This document shows positions 23,304-34,215 of a DNA stretch of 64,000 nt, one piece after another. The notes under the pieces are model-generated. The model was not told the DNA's origin, made no database searches, and worked only from the letters and a program-made list of their open reading frames with translations. The stretch is taken from the NCBI GenBank assembly GCA_964017185.1, contig OZ024880.1, positions 48,789,337 to 48,853,336 on the forward strand. Reading direction: 5' to 3'. Position numbers and translations under genes: made by a program. This stretch comes from Rugalucina vietnamica (lineage: Eukaryota > Mollusca > Bivalvia > Lucinida > Lucinidae). The stretch's first letter is position 1; the number at the start of each line of letters is the position of its first letter.

Positions 23304-26300
23304 TCATTCTACGGGTTGTTTTTTCTCGTCGTCTGGTGGTGGGGCGCTGTTCTCGTAAGGTGGAGGGGCTTGAGCGTAGCCCCCGGGGACCGGTTGTGGT
23401 GGTGGGTAGATCTGAGCCCCACCGGGGGCTGGTGGCGGGTATCCCTGAGCCCCTCCCTGAGCATACTGAGTATGTACAACTGAAATAAGGAGAATACAGA
23501 CGGTCACGTGAATGCCATTAATATGACGGTTAATGCAATAAAAATATAACTTTTACGTTTTACGACCTCGACGACAAGATTTAGTTGAAATCTTTTTATT
23601 TACTAAAAATCAAATACTTATTTCAGTAATAGATTGTTGTTTAGATGAAAAACTCATGTAACGAATCAACCAAGTGTTTCTGTAGCTCAGTGGTGGGTGC
23701 TCGTGTGGTAAGCGAGAGGCTTTGGGTTCGAGTCCCGGTCGGGCCACCTTTTTCCGCCCCTGTGGAATTTGGTGGCAAGTGAGGGTCCGTGCTCGGGCTG
23801 CGAGTGCCACAAGGTACATGCATATAAACGGTAAGAAATAATTAATGAGCCGCGACGCGAGAAAACCGTTTTTCGGGAGATCCGACCAGCTCTGATATAA
23901 ACCGGGCTGTACAATCACAGAAACAGGCTAGAAGCTTGAAATTTCGGATTTAAGAAGAAGAGAAACTGTACTGTCCGTGTAGCGAAAACAAAAAGCTGAT
24001 ATGCGCCTTTGTTTTCGCATAGGCAAACATCCGGTTTTCTCATGACGCGGCTCATTTACCATTGGTCACTGCGACTTGTCCACCTGGTGGCACTACCACG
24101 GTGGTCGGAGCAGGGGCTTGGCCTTTCGTCTCTGAAAAGCAATGTAAATAAAAAATCTTGGCATACAAGCTATACAAACTTAATGATCGCGTTGTTGGGC
24201 AAGGGTTTGTCGTCTTGTTGGTCATACGTATTGTGATATTCTATGTAGTGTCAAACGGGCTGTTTTCCCAACAAGCCCCCGTGGCAAAGTTGTGAAACTT
24301 ATTGAACAACTATCAAAACCTTTACTATTAAAAGCCTCAGATTCGAGATAACTATCGTTTTTACCAAATCACAGAGCTTTTTCACAAAATCATGGAGCTT
24401 TTTCACCAAATCATGGAGCTTTTTCACCAAATCATGGAGCTTTTTCACCAAACCATGGAGCTTTTTTCACCAAACCATGCACCTTTTTCATCAAACAAGG
24501 TATTAAATGAATAGGCCCTATTCATTTCTAAATTTGAACGTGTAGCATACCTGAGCCTCTGTAAGTCATGGTGATCTGAGCGTTGTGACACATGCTACCC
24601 AGCATGGCGTAGACCGGGAAACGATCCCGGGGTATATTGAAGGGTGCTCCCCAGTACTCGTACTCTGACCCGAACCCGAGGGTCCCGCTGTCACAGTCCA
24701 CGTACATGAAAAATCTGAAACAGACCAGGTTTTAATTGGTTCGAATTTTTTTTTTTTTGGACTAGAGCTTAACAAAGGTTTAATACTGGCTTTCAGAGGA
24801 ACCGTACACTCACTCGCCATATACCATACACTCACTCACGCCCCTCCTCTTTGAACTAGAGTTGTGTCTCCCCATGAAATCGACCATCACCGACCTTCAT
24901 TTATCTTTAACTACGTATATAGACATTGCATTTGAAGCAACTACTTATTGCTCCAGCACCTTGCCAAATTGTAAATGGTTCCCACGGTTCTGATCAGTCT
25001 TTTTACCTTTATACACTTTGTCTTAACTTCATTTTATTTTGTTCTTTATAGTACTTATTCTTGATGGCGGCTTAAGAAACCAAACTTTTAGTGTGTTGTT
25101 CTTTTGAATGTATTCCCCAAAGAAAAACTCACTTGTCCGGAACAGCAGTTTTAGGCATGGTTCCCACAATCTCCCCACGGTGTATTAGCTTCCTCCGGGC
25201 GATGTCTAGACCATATGAATTCGCATCCATACCTACCAGAGAGTCCCGGGGCTTACAGAACAGCTTTGCTTTGTCACTACCCACCCCGACCTGGGCGTAC
25301 TGACTCCGGTGGTTACTGAGCCAAATGATCTCAAACACGTGCTTCCCCTTGCTCAGAGCTGAAATAACGAATAGTTCTCACCCTGTGAAACGCGTATCCT
25401 TTATTAACAAAATTGAGCCACCTCGTGGGAAAACCAACAATGTGGTTTTTGAACATGTCCGACACAAACCGGCCTGTACAAGCACAGAAAAGAGCTAGAA
25501 GCTTGAAATTTCGGATTTAAGTAGAAGAGGAATTGTACTATCCGAGTAGCGAAATCAAAGGCGCTGATCAGCTTCGCGGTTACTGCGAAGCTGATCTGCG
25601 TCTTTGTTTTCGCCTATGCAGATTGTTGGTTTTCCCATGAGGCGGCTCAAATAGGACATCCCCTCATTTCGATTTGTCTTAATATTATTATTTCCAGAAT
25701 TATTTTTTCTTTGTCGGTGGGTTGTTGCTTTACGTTGACGCCCAGCAGCTAAAGTCATTTTGGAATCGTCAGTGACCTCAGCCAGGCTGTTCGTCGGCAA
25801 TTCTCACAGAGGCAGGTTACCAGTATTCAACGGTCATTCCTTTACACACTCTGACTGATAAACACTCTTCTTGATTCAGCAGAAGAGGAAAAATGGCCAT
25901 TACACATTTGTGGGACATTTTCATGATCAAATCTCCATGGAAGAACTACGCAAGACTAGAGCATCGATCGGGGTCCGCTTCGTAATTAAGATTTCGTGCC
26001 AAGAAGAATTTCTATTTCTTTTTTCTGTTTTATAATTGGTTATGTTTAATAGGTTGCTGTTCTGTAACTATACAAATTGACCCTTCATGTCATGTACTTA
26101 CGTGCCCCCCATTTGGCACCATCTGTTTCCCAGCCTCCAGTCCTGTGTCGGTGCACCATATTATGGCTGAGAATGGTAAAACCATCTGAAGACCCAGTGA
26201 TTCCTGTGTCAATCTGTGGGTCAACCTGAATAGTCTGTACCCATGGCGGCACGGTTCTGGCTGAAATATACAGAATATGAACCAGACGTAATCCTAGATC

Positions 26301-29300
26301 ATAATAAGTAGAATAGGGGACTCTGTGTCGCTAGGACTGCACGTATGCAGCGGCCACAACGTACGTCATATTCAATATGACCAATGTGCGCATGCGCAGC
26401 AGTATCGCCAAAGAGGCCCATATACTACTCCGATATACATTTTTAATCGAAATTCTTTGCACATTGATAACAGATAGTGTAAACATACGCTGCCATAACG
26501 TAACCACAGCTCTAAAGGTTCCTGTGTTCGCTGGGGTATTTGTTGACAGATTTTGACGTCCATCCTTTTCGTCTTCGTCAACAAATCTGCTTAATAGCTC
26601 ATAGAACATTATTTATTCACGTTTATTAATCTATATAATCCTTTAATTAAGTTGTTTTTTGTTCCTTTCTAGATCTTCAATCTTTTGAAGCTTTTTTCTA
26701 TCAGATATAGCACTGCAAATTAATCACAATACATTATTTCATGCTCTTAACTACGAATATAGAAACGAGCTTAGAAAGTCCACTGCACAATCGTGATTTT
26801 TAAATTTAAATTAAAGCATGACCCCAATGCAGATCAGTTAACTCATTTAAGCCTGGTGTCCCTTTTATGGGACATAGGCAAACAGAATAGCCCCAGATGT
26901 GACGCCGCAGAACGCGGCGTTCCATCTGGGGCTGTTCTGTTTGCTTAGAGAATTCGAATTTTCATCGAAAAATTGAATAAAGTTTAAAAATCGCTCCTGA
27001 TGCCCCTAAAATGAAAGTGGACTCACCCAAATGATAATGATGGGAAATTACATTCGTCAAATATGGGTTAAAAAACGAAATTATCGTAATTTGAGCTATG
27101 CACTTCAAAAACATCCATACAATTTATTTGAACAATGACACAAGGATTGATATACCCGAAAAAGTGAAATTCATCGAGGCCGTCACAGCAATCCTTATCA
27201 AATTTTAGCAGTATTTCATCCAAACGTAGCTTTCACATGCTACTTTATTGACCCCGCCGACCTTTGATCCACCTAAGCTCAGATCTGAGCTATACTTACG
27301 CGGTGCTACAGGTGTCCCTCCGCAGAGTGCAAGCGCTGCGATGAGACAGATGAGTACTACTACTCCCAGAGCCACGTGATAACTGGTGACGTCATCAAGA
27401 CCGTCGTCTTCGAGAGTGGCGCTGCGAGCAAAGAAATTGGGGAATTAATTAGAAAGTAGATTAATAAAAGTAGAATGGCTACAATGCAAAAAAGTAACAA
27501 GACCTCCCCCCCTTTTCAAATGGTGTCGAAAATTGTAGGTTTGTAGGTGCTTGTTAGAAACAAACGCTTGTTACGTACAGATGAAATTGTGAGTAAAATT
27601 TACCAAAGAAAAATGTTTTGTCCAAAAAAATGGCTTGCACCAGTATTTCATATGGGTTTGAAATATACATTGATAGCATGGGTACTACTTTTGTATTAGT
27701 AAGACAAAAATGTTCAAAATTCGGTCATAGAGTCTGGGCATTTATGCAGATTCGAAATAGGCAGTACAAGCGCAAATTTCGCAATAAACATATTAAAAGA
27801 CGATTACAAATGAGCCGCATCGTGAGAAAACCGTTTTTTTGCCTATGCGAAAACAAAGGCGCAGATGATCAGCGCCTTTATTTTCGCTACACGGATAGTA
27901 CAATTTCTCTTCTTCTTAAAACCGAAATTTCAATCTTCTAGACTTTTACTGAAACTGTACAGGCCGGTTTGTGTCAGACCTGGTCGGAAACCCCGAAGAC
28001 TGGTTTTCTCGCGTCGCGGCTCATTAATGGCAACGGAAGGACTTTATACTCACCCGCTCACACCTGCAAATGAAAAAGTATCAAGTTCAACTTAATATTG
28101 TTTGCTCAGTTTAAGTCACTAATACGTTTGATAATTCAAGTTCGGTAGATCTATTTTAAGTAAAGTTTAGTCAAAGGTCTGAAAAGATGTAATATTATAA
28201 GAATCTTACATGAGTGTCAGGTATGGATAGACAAATCTGTCCCGAGGGTCACATTTTGGCATCACGAGGCTCGCCGAGTGATGCCAAATTGTGACCTGAG
28301 GGACAGATTTGTCTATCCATACCTTACACGAATGATGGATTCTTTTTCTTGCACGCCTTAATGCGGCGTAGCTTGATTTTTATACTATTTACCTAGAAAA
28401 ATGCCACAATCGCGGCGTCCGCCATTTTGATTTAAAACGTTTTGACGTCATTGTGACGTGTGCGCTTAGCGACGAAATTACGTGACGTCCTATACAACCA
28501 GTGTTAAAAAAGAACATTTGAACGCAGGGTGCGACCGGGGTGAGATAACGAGGGTGAGATAAATAGAATCCATCATGGGTGTCCAGTGGAGATAGGAAAA
28601 TCCCAACCCGAGGGTCCACCCGTTCCAGTGGGAAACGAGGCTCGCCGAGTTTCCCACTGGAACGGTGGACCCGAGGGTTGGGATTTTCCTTTCTCCACTG
28701 GGCACCCATGATCGATTCTTTTTCTTACATACTCCGATTTTATCCTTTTACCGGTAACGTAACCTGGTACCGTGCTTTAACCCTTGTGACGTTGTGCATA
28801 TTACGGATATGACGTCAAATGTAAATAAATCGTTGTCAAAGTCAATAGTGATGTAGTTTTTATTCGTTTTTATTTTAAAACGAGCGTGATTCAAGAATAC
28901 TCGCTGTGAAAAACATCACTTTTGTCTAGTTTTGGTGAACGCCATTGCTGCAAGCAGTAGAAACGATCGAATTATATCGCGTGCTTTTCTTATCTTGCAT
29001 GAGCAACCAAACCAGCAGTGTAAGATCGATTTATCTACCACCACTAAAATACCGGAATTTTTCTATCTTTATGGTAGAGGTATGTAAGAAAAGAATTTCT
29101 CACATGGGGTAAAACGTTGGATTTCTCTATCTGGTGTGCAAGAAATATACATATATTTAAATCATAACTTTTTCTTTGAACATGCAATGAAAGTTCCCAA
29201 TGCTTTGTCAATATTGACACCGATTTCCTGAAGGGCTAATTTAATTGAATTTGTAGAATTACTGACTATTAAACGGTCACGAAAACACCTTATTCATATG

Positions 29301-30709
29301 TAGAGCACATATACCCGGCCCCCGATATGTACCCACTCTCTGATCTGTACCCACGACGTCCCTGATCTGTACCCACATTTTTTCGAATCTGTACCCATAC
29401 ATATTAAACTCTAATATGTACCCATTTAACTCATATAATCCTGGCGTCCCTTTTGTGGGACATAGGCAAACAGTATAGCCCCAGATGTGACGCCGCAGAA
29501 CGCGGCGTCCCATCTGGGGCTATTCTGTTTGCTTAGAGAAATTTCATCGAAAAATGAATAAAATTTAAAATTCACGCCTAACACCCCTAAAAATGAAAGT
29601 GGACTCATCCAGTTGATAATGATGGGAAAATCCATTCGTCAAATATGGGTTAAACTCACCCCAGTATCCGGTTATGAGTTTAACGATGGGTACAGATTAG
29701 AGAACATAGCTAATTGTTAGGTACAGGTCAGAGAAAGCGTGGGTACAGATCAGAGAAAGCGTGAGTACAGATCAGAGATTGCGTAGGTACAGAGTAGAGA
29801 AGGCATGGGTACGGATCAGAGAAAGCGTGGGTACAGATCAAAGAAAGCATGGGTACAGATCAAAGAAAGCATGGGTACAGATCAGAGAAAGCGTGGGTAC
29901 AGATCAAAGAAAGCATGGGTACAGATCATCAAAGAAAGCATGGGTACAGATCAGAGAAAGCATGGGTACAGATCAGAGAAAGCATGGGTACAGATAAGAG
30001 AAAGCATGGGTACAGATCAGAGAAAGCATGGGTACAGATCAGAGAAAGCGTGGGTACAGATCAACGAAAGCATGGGTACAGATCAGAGAAAGCATGGGTA
30101 CAGATCAGAGAAAGCGTGGGTACAGATCAGAGAAAGCGTGGGTACAGATCAGAGAAAGCGTGGGTACAGATCAGAGAAAGCATGGGTACAGATCAGAGAA
30201 AGCGCGGGTACAGATCAGAGAAAGCGTGGGTACAGATCAGAGAAAGCGTGGGTACAAATCGGAGAACGTAGACCTGTAGTCGTGGGTGCAGATCAGACAA
30301 CGCGTGAGTACAGATCAAAGTGGGTGCAGATCAAACAACGCGTGAGTACAGATCAAAGTGGGTGCAGATCAGACAACGCGTGAGTACAGATCAAAGTGGG
30401 TGCAGATCAGGGACTGAGTACAGATTAGAGCCCTACACATGTATGCACCAAACATTGTAAAGACTTCAGTTACCGCGAAGCTGATCAGCGCCTTTGTTTT
30501 CGCTACTTGGATAGTACAATTCCTCCTCTACTTAACTCCAAAATTTCAAGCTTCTAGCCTGCTTCTGTGACTGTACAGGTCGATTTGTGTCGTACCTGGT
30601 CGGAAACCACATTGTGTGTTTTCCCACGAGACGGCTCATTATTATATCTACCTGAAATTAATAATATTCCAATGAGGAAGAAAACGCAAAAGGATTTACA
30701 CAGGGCCAT
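23304..30709 (-). CDS. Gene B: paralogue of A, signal peptide + TM + SPRY + PPPY tail, 8 exons
   Basis: Exons in transcript order: 30652-30709, 28054-28063, 27300-27421, 26102-26260, 25133-25358, 24551-24714, 24060-24131, 23304-23479. All junctions are GT-AG and phases close to a 328-aa product. Signal peptide: MALCKSFCVFFLIGILLIS. A short acidic linker (LEDDGLDDV) precedes the helix (ALGVVVLICLIAALALCGG). The SPRY half-domains carry KGKHVFEIIW, DSLVG, YGLDIARRKLIHRG, YVDCDSGTLGFGSEYEYWG and VYAMLG. The tail is Pro/Gln/Tyr/Gly-rich with YPPPAPGGAQIYPPP and APPPYENS, a PPxY motif that binds WW domains (established for Nedd4-type ligases). Four coding exons have exactly the same length as in gene A and another (signal) matches too. 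Unlike A it has one version of the first SPRY exon. MITEs abut several exons. Function unknown; membrane-anchored adaptor is an inference. Confidence 0.85.
23676..23750 (+). repeat. tRNA-derived SINE head (degenerate)
   Basis: Contains an A-box-like TGTAGCTCAGTGG, a B-box GGGTTCGAGTCCC and GGGCCACC at the end. The 5' acceptor strand does not pair with the 3' one, so this is a SINE or tRNA relic rather than a working tRNA. Lies in the last intron of gene B. Confidence 0.6.
23846..24054. mobile_element. MITE A copy 3, abutting a splice donor
   Basis: Ends TGAGCCGCGACGCGAG and GACGCGGCTCA. Read on the minus strand, exon 24060-24131 of gene B is followed by GTAAA and then the MITE terminus TGAGCCGC, so the element begins at about donor position +6. 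Confidence 0.9.
24368..24500. repeat. 21-22-bp tandem repeat (CATGGAGCTTTTTCACCAAA)
   Basis: About six units with point differences, in a gene B intron. Confidence 0.9.
25414..25649. mobile_element. MITE A copy 4
   Basis: Full-length: TGAGCCACCTCGTGGG...ATGAGGCGGCTCA, with the central GCTTCGCGGTTACTGCGAAGC hairpin split around 25575. Confidence 0.9.
26838..27072. mobile_element. MITE C copy 1
   Basis: Ends TTAACTCAT and ATATGGGTTAA. It has a central hairpin with AATAGCCCCAGATGTGACG and its complement, and lies in a gene B intron. Confidence 0.85.
27811..28023. mobile_element. MITE A copy 5 (reverse orientation)
   Basis: TGAGCCGCATCGTGAG...CGTCGCGGCTCA, ending about 30 bp from the gene B microexon. 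Confidence 0.9.
28054..28063 (-). CDS. Gene B 10-nt microexon
   Basis: The minus strand reads TTTTTCATTTGCAG, then GTGTGAGCGG, then GTGAGTATAAAG. It joins a phase-1 donor to an exon that supplies the next base, giving Gly-Val-Ser-Gly. Six of its ten bases match the gene A microexon. Skipping it would shift the frame. Confidence 0.85.
28220..28325. repeat. Long palindrome P1
   Basis: Arms of about 45 bp (GTATGGATAGACAAATCTGT and complement) around the core CGAGGCTCGCCGAG. The arms also contain CCCGAGGGTCAC. Confidence 0.9.
28571..28712. repeat. Long palindrome P2
   Basis: Arms of about 60 bp (CATGGGTGTCCAGTGGAGA and near-complement) around the same CGAGGCTCGCCGAG core and a CCCGAGGGTCC motif, but the arms are otherwise unlike P1. 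Both palindromes are followed by ATTCTTTTTCTT. Confidence 0.9.
29310..29425. repeat. Inverted units of the 22-bp satellite
   Basis: Five to six CTGATCTGTACCCAC-type units, the complement of the GGGTACAGATCAG units that start after 29690. MITE C copy 2 lies between the two orientations. Confidence 0.85.
29426..29653. mobile_element. MITE C copy 2
   Basis: Closely matches copy 1: TTAACTCATA...ATATGGGTTAA with the CCCCAGATGTGACG hairpin. It sits between oppositely oriented satellite blocks. Confidence 0.85.
29690..30420. repeat. 22-bp satellite (GGGTACAGATCAGAGAAAGC) with 38-bp derivative
   Basis: About 24 near-identical 22-bp units to 30272, then about three 38-bp units combining GTGGGTGCAGATCAGACAAC with GCGTGAGTACAGATCAAA. 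Because 22 is not a multiple of 3, all three forward frames are open; the 140-192 codon ORFs are artefacts. Lies in the large intron of gene B. Confidence 0.95.
30465..30638. mobile_element. MITE A copy 6 (partial), beside first-exon donor of gene B
   Basis: Contains GCGAAGCTGATCAGCGCC...GAGACGGCTCA. Its end lies within about 8 bp of the GTAGAT donor of exon 30652-30709. Confidence 0.9.
30652..30709 (-). CDS. Gene B first coding exon, signal peptide
   Basis: 58 nt, ATG to a split Gly codon at donor GTAGAT. It is flanked on both sides within about 60 bp by MITE A copies 6 and 7, so any promoter must lie in or beyond repeat sequence. Confidence 0.8.
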
Positions 30710-30767
30710 GTTTAACATGTTATGAAAACGTTTGAAAACCATGTGAGCCACGTTGCCAGAATTACTG

Positions 30768-30970
30768 TCTTTCGTGTCTGACCAGGTTTGAAACAAACCG
30801 AGCTCCATAGACAAAGAAAAAGTCAAAAGACTTGAAATTTCGAATAATGAACATAGGAACTGTATAAGATTTTTTTTAGAAAAACTCGGCACGTATTTGA
30901 GATGTGTGGTTTAGCACATAACCATTTCAGCATAAACAAAAAGTAGCTTGAAACTCACGAGGCGGCTCAT
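30768..30970. mobile_element. MITE A copy 7 (decayed)
   Basis: TGTCTGACCAGGTTTGAAAC, GACTTGAAATTTCG and ACGAGGCGGCTCA remain. Confidence 0.75.
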
Positions 30971-31231
30971 GTAGACAAATATCAATATTGATTGGGAGTT
31001 TTCATAAAATCAAATATTCTTTGTTTAGTTTATGCTTGTTATAGTTCAGCCATAGCGATAGCCCCATTATAAACTTTTCAATAGTGTATTCAATTTCATA
31101 CTGAATACATGTATACAAGGCTATGTACTTTAAAAGAAAATCATTTACTTTACTAGTGACTGATCATTCTGCAAAAACATTTTAGAAGCCCCTGTGGTAG
31201 AATTGTGGGTTTCATTTCGGGTTTCTCATTA

Positions 31232-31507
31232 CGAAAACTTGCCCATGCAATATACAAAGATTTTTTTAACTTTGAAAATTGAAAATTTTGAGCAGAAAAA
31301 TTTGGATATTTTTCTTGTTTTTGCTCAAAACATAGATTGTGGGTACACGTTAGAACCGCCTCGCCGGCCGAGGCGGTTCTAACGAGTACCCACAATCTAT
31401 GTTTTGGAGCAAAAATAAGAAAAATAGGTATACCCCTGCATACCCCAATCTTTCTATATAAAAGTGGGGTTGAGGGGGGTATACATTGCACGGACATGTT
31501 TTCCTGA
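31232..31507. mobile_element. MITE B copy 6
   Basis: Full length (TTACGAAAACTTGCCC...ATGTTTTCCTGATG). The core has four extra bases, CCGG, at its centre. Confidence 0.95.
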
Positions 31508-31624
31508 TGTTAGTCCTTCTAAATAAAAACAGGTCAGGGTTATAAGCATGCCTCCACAGGTCTTTGGATACACTGGAGCCACAGGTCAAATCCATACCAG
31601 AGACAGACATTTTATTTCGCCCAT

Positions 31625-31900
31625 CAGGAAAACATGCCCGTGCAATGTATACCCCCTCAAACCCCACCTTTATATAGCAAAACTGGGGTATGCAGGGGTA
31701 TACCTATTTTTCTTAATTGTGCTCCAAAACATAGATTGTGGGTACTCGTTAGAACCGCCTCGCCGAGGCGGTTCTAACGTGTACCCACAATCTATGTTTT
31801 GAGCAAAAATAAGAAAAATATCAATATTTTTCAGCTGAAAATTTTCAATTTTTAAAGCTCAAAAAATCTCTGTTTATTGCATGGGCAAGTTTTCGTAATG
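31625..31900. mobile_element. MITE B copy 7 (opposite orientation to copy 6)
   Basis: Full length with intact core, about 120 bp from copy 6 in head-to-head orientation. Confidence 0.95.
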
Positions 31901-32096
31901 ATACCAAAGACGGACATTTTATTAGCCCCATTGACAATGTGCAAACAACGAATGTCTTGTTCAATTACAATATTTTCATTCTTCGCAATTATAAGCCTCC
32001 AGCTTGCTCCTGTTGTAAGTCAATATGTTTTTAACAACAATGTGTTCAGTTATTATTTTGGTGACAAAAGCTCGCCCTATTTATTGGGCAAAGACA

Positions 32097-32276
32097 AAAA
32101 CGGTTTAGCTACAGATGGACTGCCGCAAAACGTGCATCTCATCTGGGTCTGTAGCAAAGAGAAGTTAGTTCGATTTTCGTTTTCCCAAAACGGTTTGGCT
32201 ACAGATGGACTGCCTCAAAACGTGCATCTCATCTAGGTCTGTAGCAAAGAGAAGTTAGTTCGATTTTCGTTTTCCC
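32097..32276. repeat. 90-bp tandem duplication
   Basis: Two copies of a 90-bp unit (CGGTTTAGCTACAGATGGAC...TTCGTTTTCCC), differing at only a few positions. Confidence 0.95.
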
Positions 32277-32424
32277 AGATGACCCCACGAATAATACCAA
32301 AAAGCTGAACTGAATGATTACTGTTGATGCCCTGCGTCATGATGGGAAAGTACATGTAGAGTCATAAGATGGGTTGGACGCTATATGAGCTGGATCACGA
32401 TAAAAACAGCTCTTTCCATATGCG

Positions 32425-32622
32425 CAAAGGTGCAGATCAGCTGTACACAAACTGAATAGCTGATCAGCGCCTTTGTTTTTACTTCACTTCACGGATAGTA
32501 TGATGACTACAACAACATAATTCTACAGAAATCCGAAATAAACTCGGCTTCTACCATTTTATGTGACTGTGCAGCCCAGTTTGTGTCGGACCTGGTCAGA
32601 AATTTCCACGAAATGCGTCTTC
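32425..32622. mobile_element. MITE A copy 8 (degenerate right end)
   Basis: GCAGATCAGCTG, TGATCAGCGCCTTTG, TTTGTGTCGGACCTGGTC. It ends next to the gene C stop codon. Confidence 0.8.
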
Positions 32623-32624
32623 TA

Positions 32625-34215
32625 TTATATAGGGTGATTATCAGTAGCAGCTATAGAAGTTGTGGCTGTTTCACGATTGACTGAAATATTAGTACGAGAG
32701 ATTTGGTTGCTCTGGGCTACAGAACTTGGGACAGTCCGATTTGCTGACGAGGATTGCCTGGAATTGTTCATAGACTCCAGTCTGTGACTGGTCCTGTCTA
32801 ACAGGCGTCTTGAAATATCCACGGAGCCCCGCCCACGTAACGTCCTACCCGAGGCCTGGCGTGAATTTGGCACAGAGAACATGATGCCCGCGGGCGTCAC
32901 TAGCTGCATGCTGGATCCAGGTCCGTACGGTCGCTCGGAGGTAGGCCTGCTACCACCGGCACTGACCCCCGGGATACCCTCCCGGGTTATGAGGCTACGC
33001 GGGGGTAAAATAGTATATGGGGGAGGTGGAGAATATGACACGGTTAAATCGTCAGAATTTGTCAAGGGAGCACTTGTAGTTTGATCATTCGCATTTTCTC
33101 TAGAAGTTTGTTCGTTGATTGTTTGATCTTCACTAGCGTTGTTTCGATCATTTCTTCTAACCACTTGTGGAGTTCCGGTGTCTACTTCTGTGTAATCTGG
33201 TGGAGGGACGTCTGTTCTCGGGTCGTCGGGAGATGGCGGGGCCGAGTACGGCGGAGGGGGTGGGGCATGGTGGTCTGAAAGCACAGATGCCACGCTTGGA
33301 TAAACAGGAATCATAGTAAATGTCTGCATGACGTAGAGGTGATTTATCGAAATATCTAAATAAAATGGTATACATTATATAAATATCAAATATAGCAGTT
33401 TAAATCAACCAAAGATTGAAATATATTTAACAAAGTCTTTTTTTTTTCTATTCACTCTTGGCGATCCTTCAAAGTTTTAATTTTTCTGTAAATCCATAAG
33501 AAATTTCGGGGTACTCCTGAGAGCCGCATTATTTAAATGCCTCGCCACACATATATTAAAGCGAAAATTCCTCAGCGTATATTGCAAAAAGGAATCCGTT
33601 TCAACAGCTAACGTTCCGACATGACTATAGACATTGACTGGGACGTTAATAAAAAAAATAAAAACATTTTGAAATTAAACATATTTGTGACGAGGCCTTA
33701 AACTTGCTATTGTCGAAGCCATAAAGATAGATTTTTCATCACCGTCTCATAGTAATGTCCCATCACGAAAACATGTCCGTGTAATGTATACCCCCTTATA
33801 CCCCACTTTAATATAGCAAAACTGGGGTACGCAGCGGTATACCTATTTTTTCTTATTTTTGCTCCAAAACATAGATAGTGGGTACTCGTTAGAACCGCCT
33901 CGGCGAGGCGGTTCTAACGTGTACCCACAATCTATGTTTTGAGCAAAAATAAGAAAAATATCAAACATTTTCCACTAAAAATTTCATTTTTTACAACTAT
34001 AAAAATCACTGTATATTGCATGGGCAAGATTCGTAATGCAATGACTTACCGTCACGTGGGGTGTCCCGTGGTGCCACTATTATTCGGCGTGTTTCGCGTC
34101 GTTTAAGTTGCTTCCACTTCAGGCCCAGGAGAATAATACAGACCACTATACTTCCCACAGACAGGATAACAGTGCTAGCTATAACAGCTATCAATACTGT
34201 GTCACTTCTATCCAT
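32625..34215 (-). CDS. Gene C: small single-pass membrane protein with three PPxY motifs
   Basis: Two exons, 34050-34215 (donor GTAAGT) and 32625-33355 (acceptor TTTTATTTAG), join in phase 1 to give 298 aa. An acidic N-terminus (MDRSDT) precedes one membrane helix (residues ~7-32, LIAVIASTVILSVGSIVVC to LLGL). A basic stop-transfer follows (KWKQLKRRETRR), then a long disordered Pro/Ser/Asn/Thr-rich cytoplasmic region. PPxY motifs occur as PPPPYSAP, PPPDYTEV and PPPPYTIL, the type bound by WW domains of Nedd4-family ligases (family knowledge). No cleavable signal peptide, so type III-like topology is likely. Lies head-to-tail upstream of gene B, which also has a PPPY tail. No named family recognised. 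Confidence 0.8.
33762..34037. mobile_element. MITE B copy 8, abutting gene C donor
   Basis: Full length. Its terminus (ATTCGTAATG) ends within about 7 bp of the gene C donor at 34044-34049. Confidence 0.95.

Noticed and set aside
23676-23750. Functional tRNA gene
   Set aside because: Acceptor strands do not pair and the D/anticodon arms do not fit; the A and B boxes alone fit a SINE.
29761-30383. Overlapping ORFs of 140-192 codons encoding MGTDQRKHGYRSEKAWVQI-type repeats
   Set aside because: All three frames are open because the 22-bp satellite has no stop and is not a multiple of 3; no start context or splice support.
29690-30420. CRISPR-like array
   Set aside because: Units are contiguous with no unique spacers, in a eukaryotic intron.
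31877-32236. 119-codon ORF with a hydrophobic stretch
   Set aside because: Begins in MITE B and ends in the 90-bp tandem duplication; no splice or homology support.
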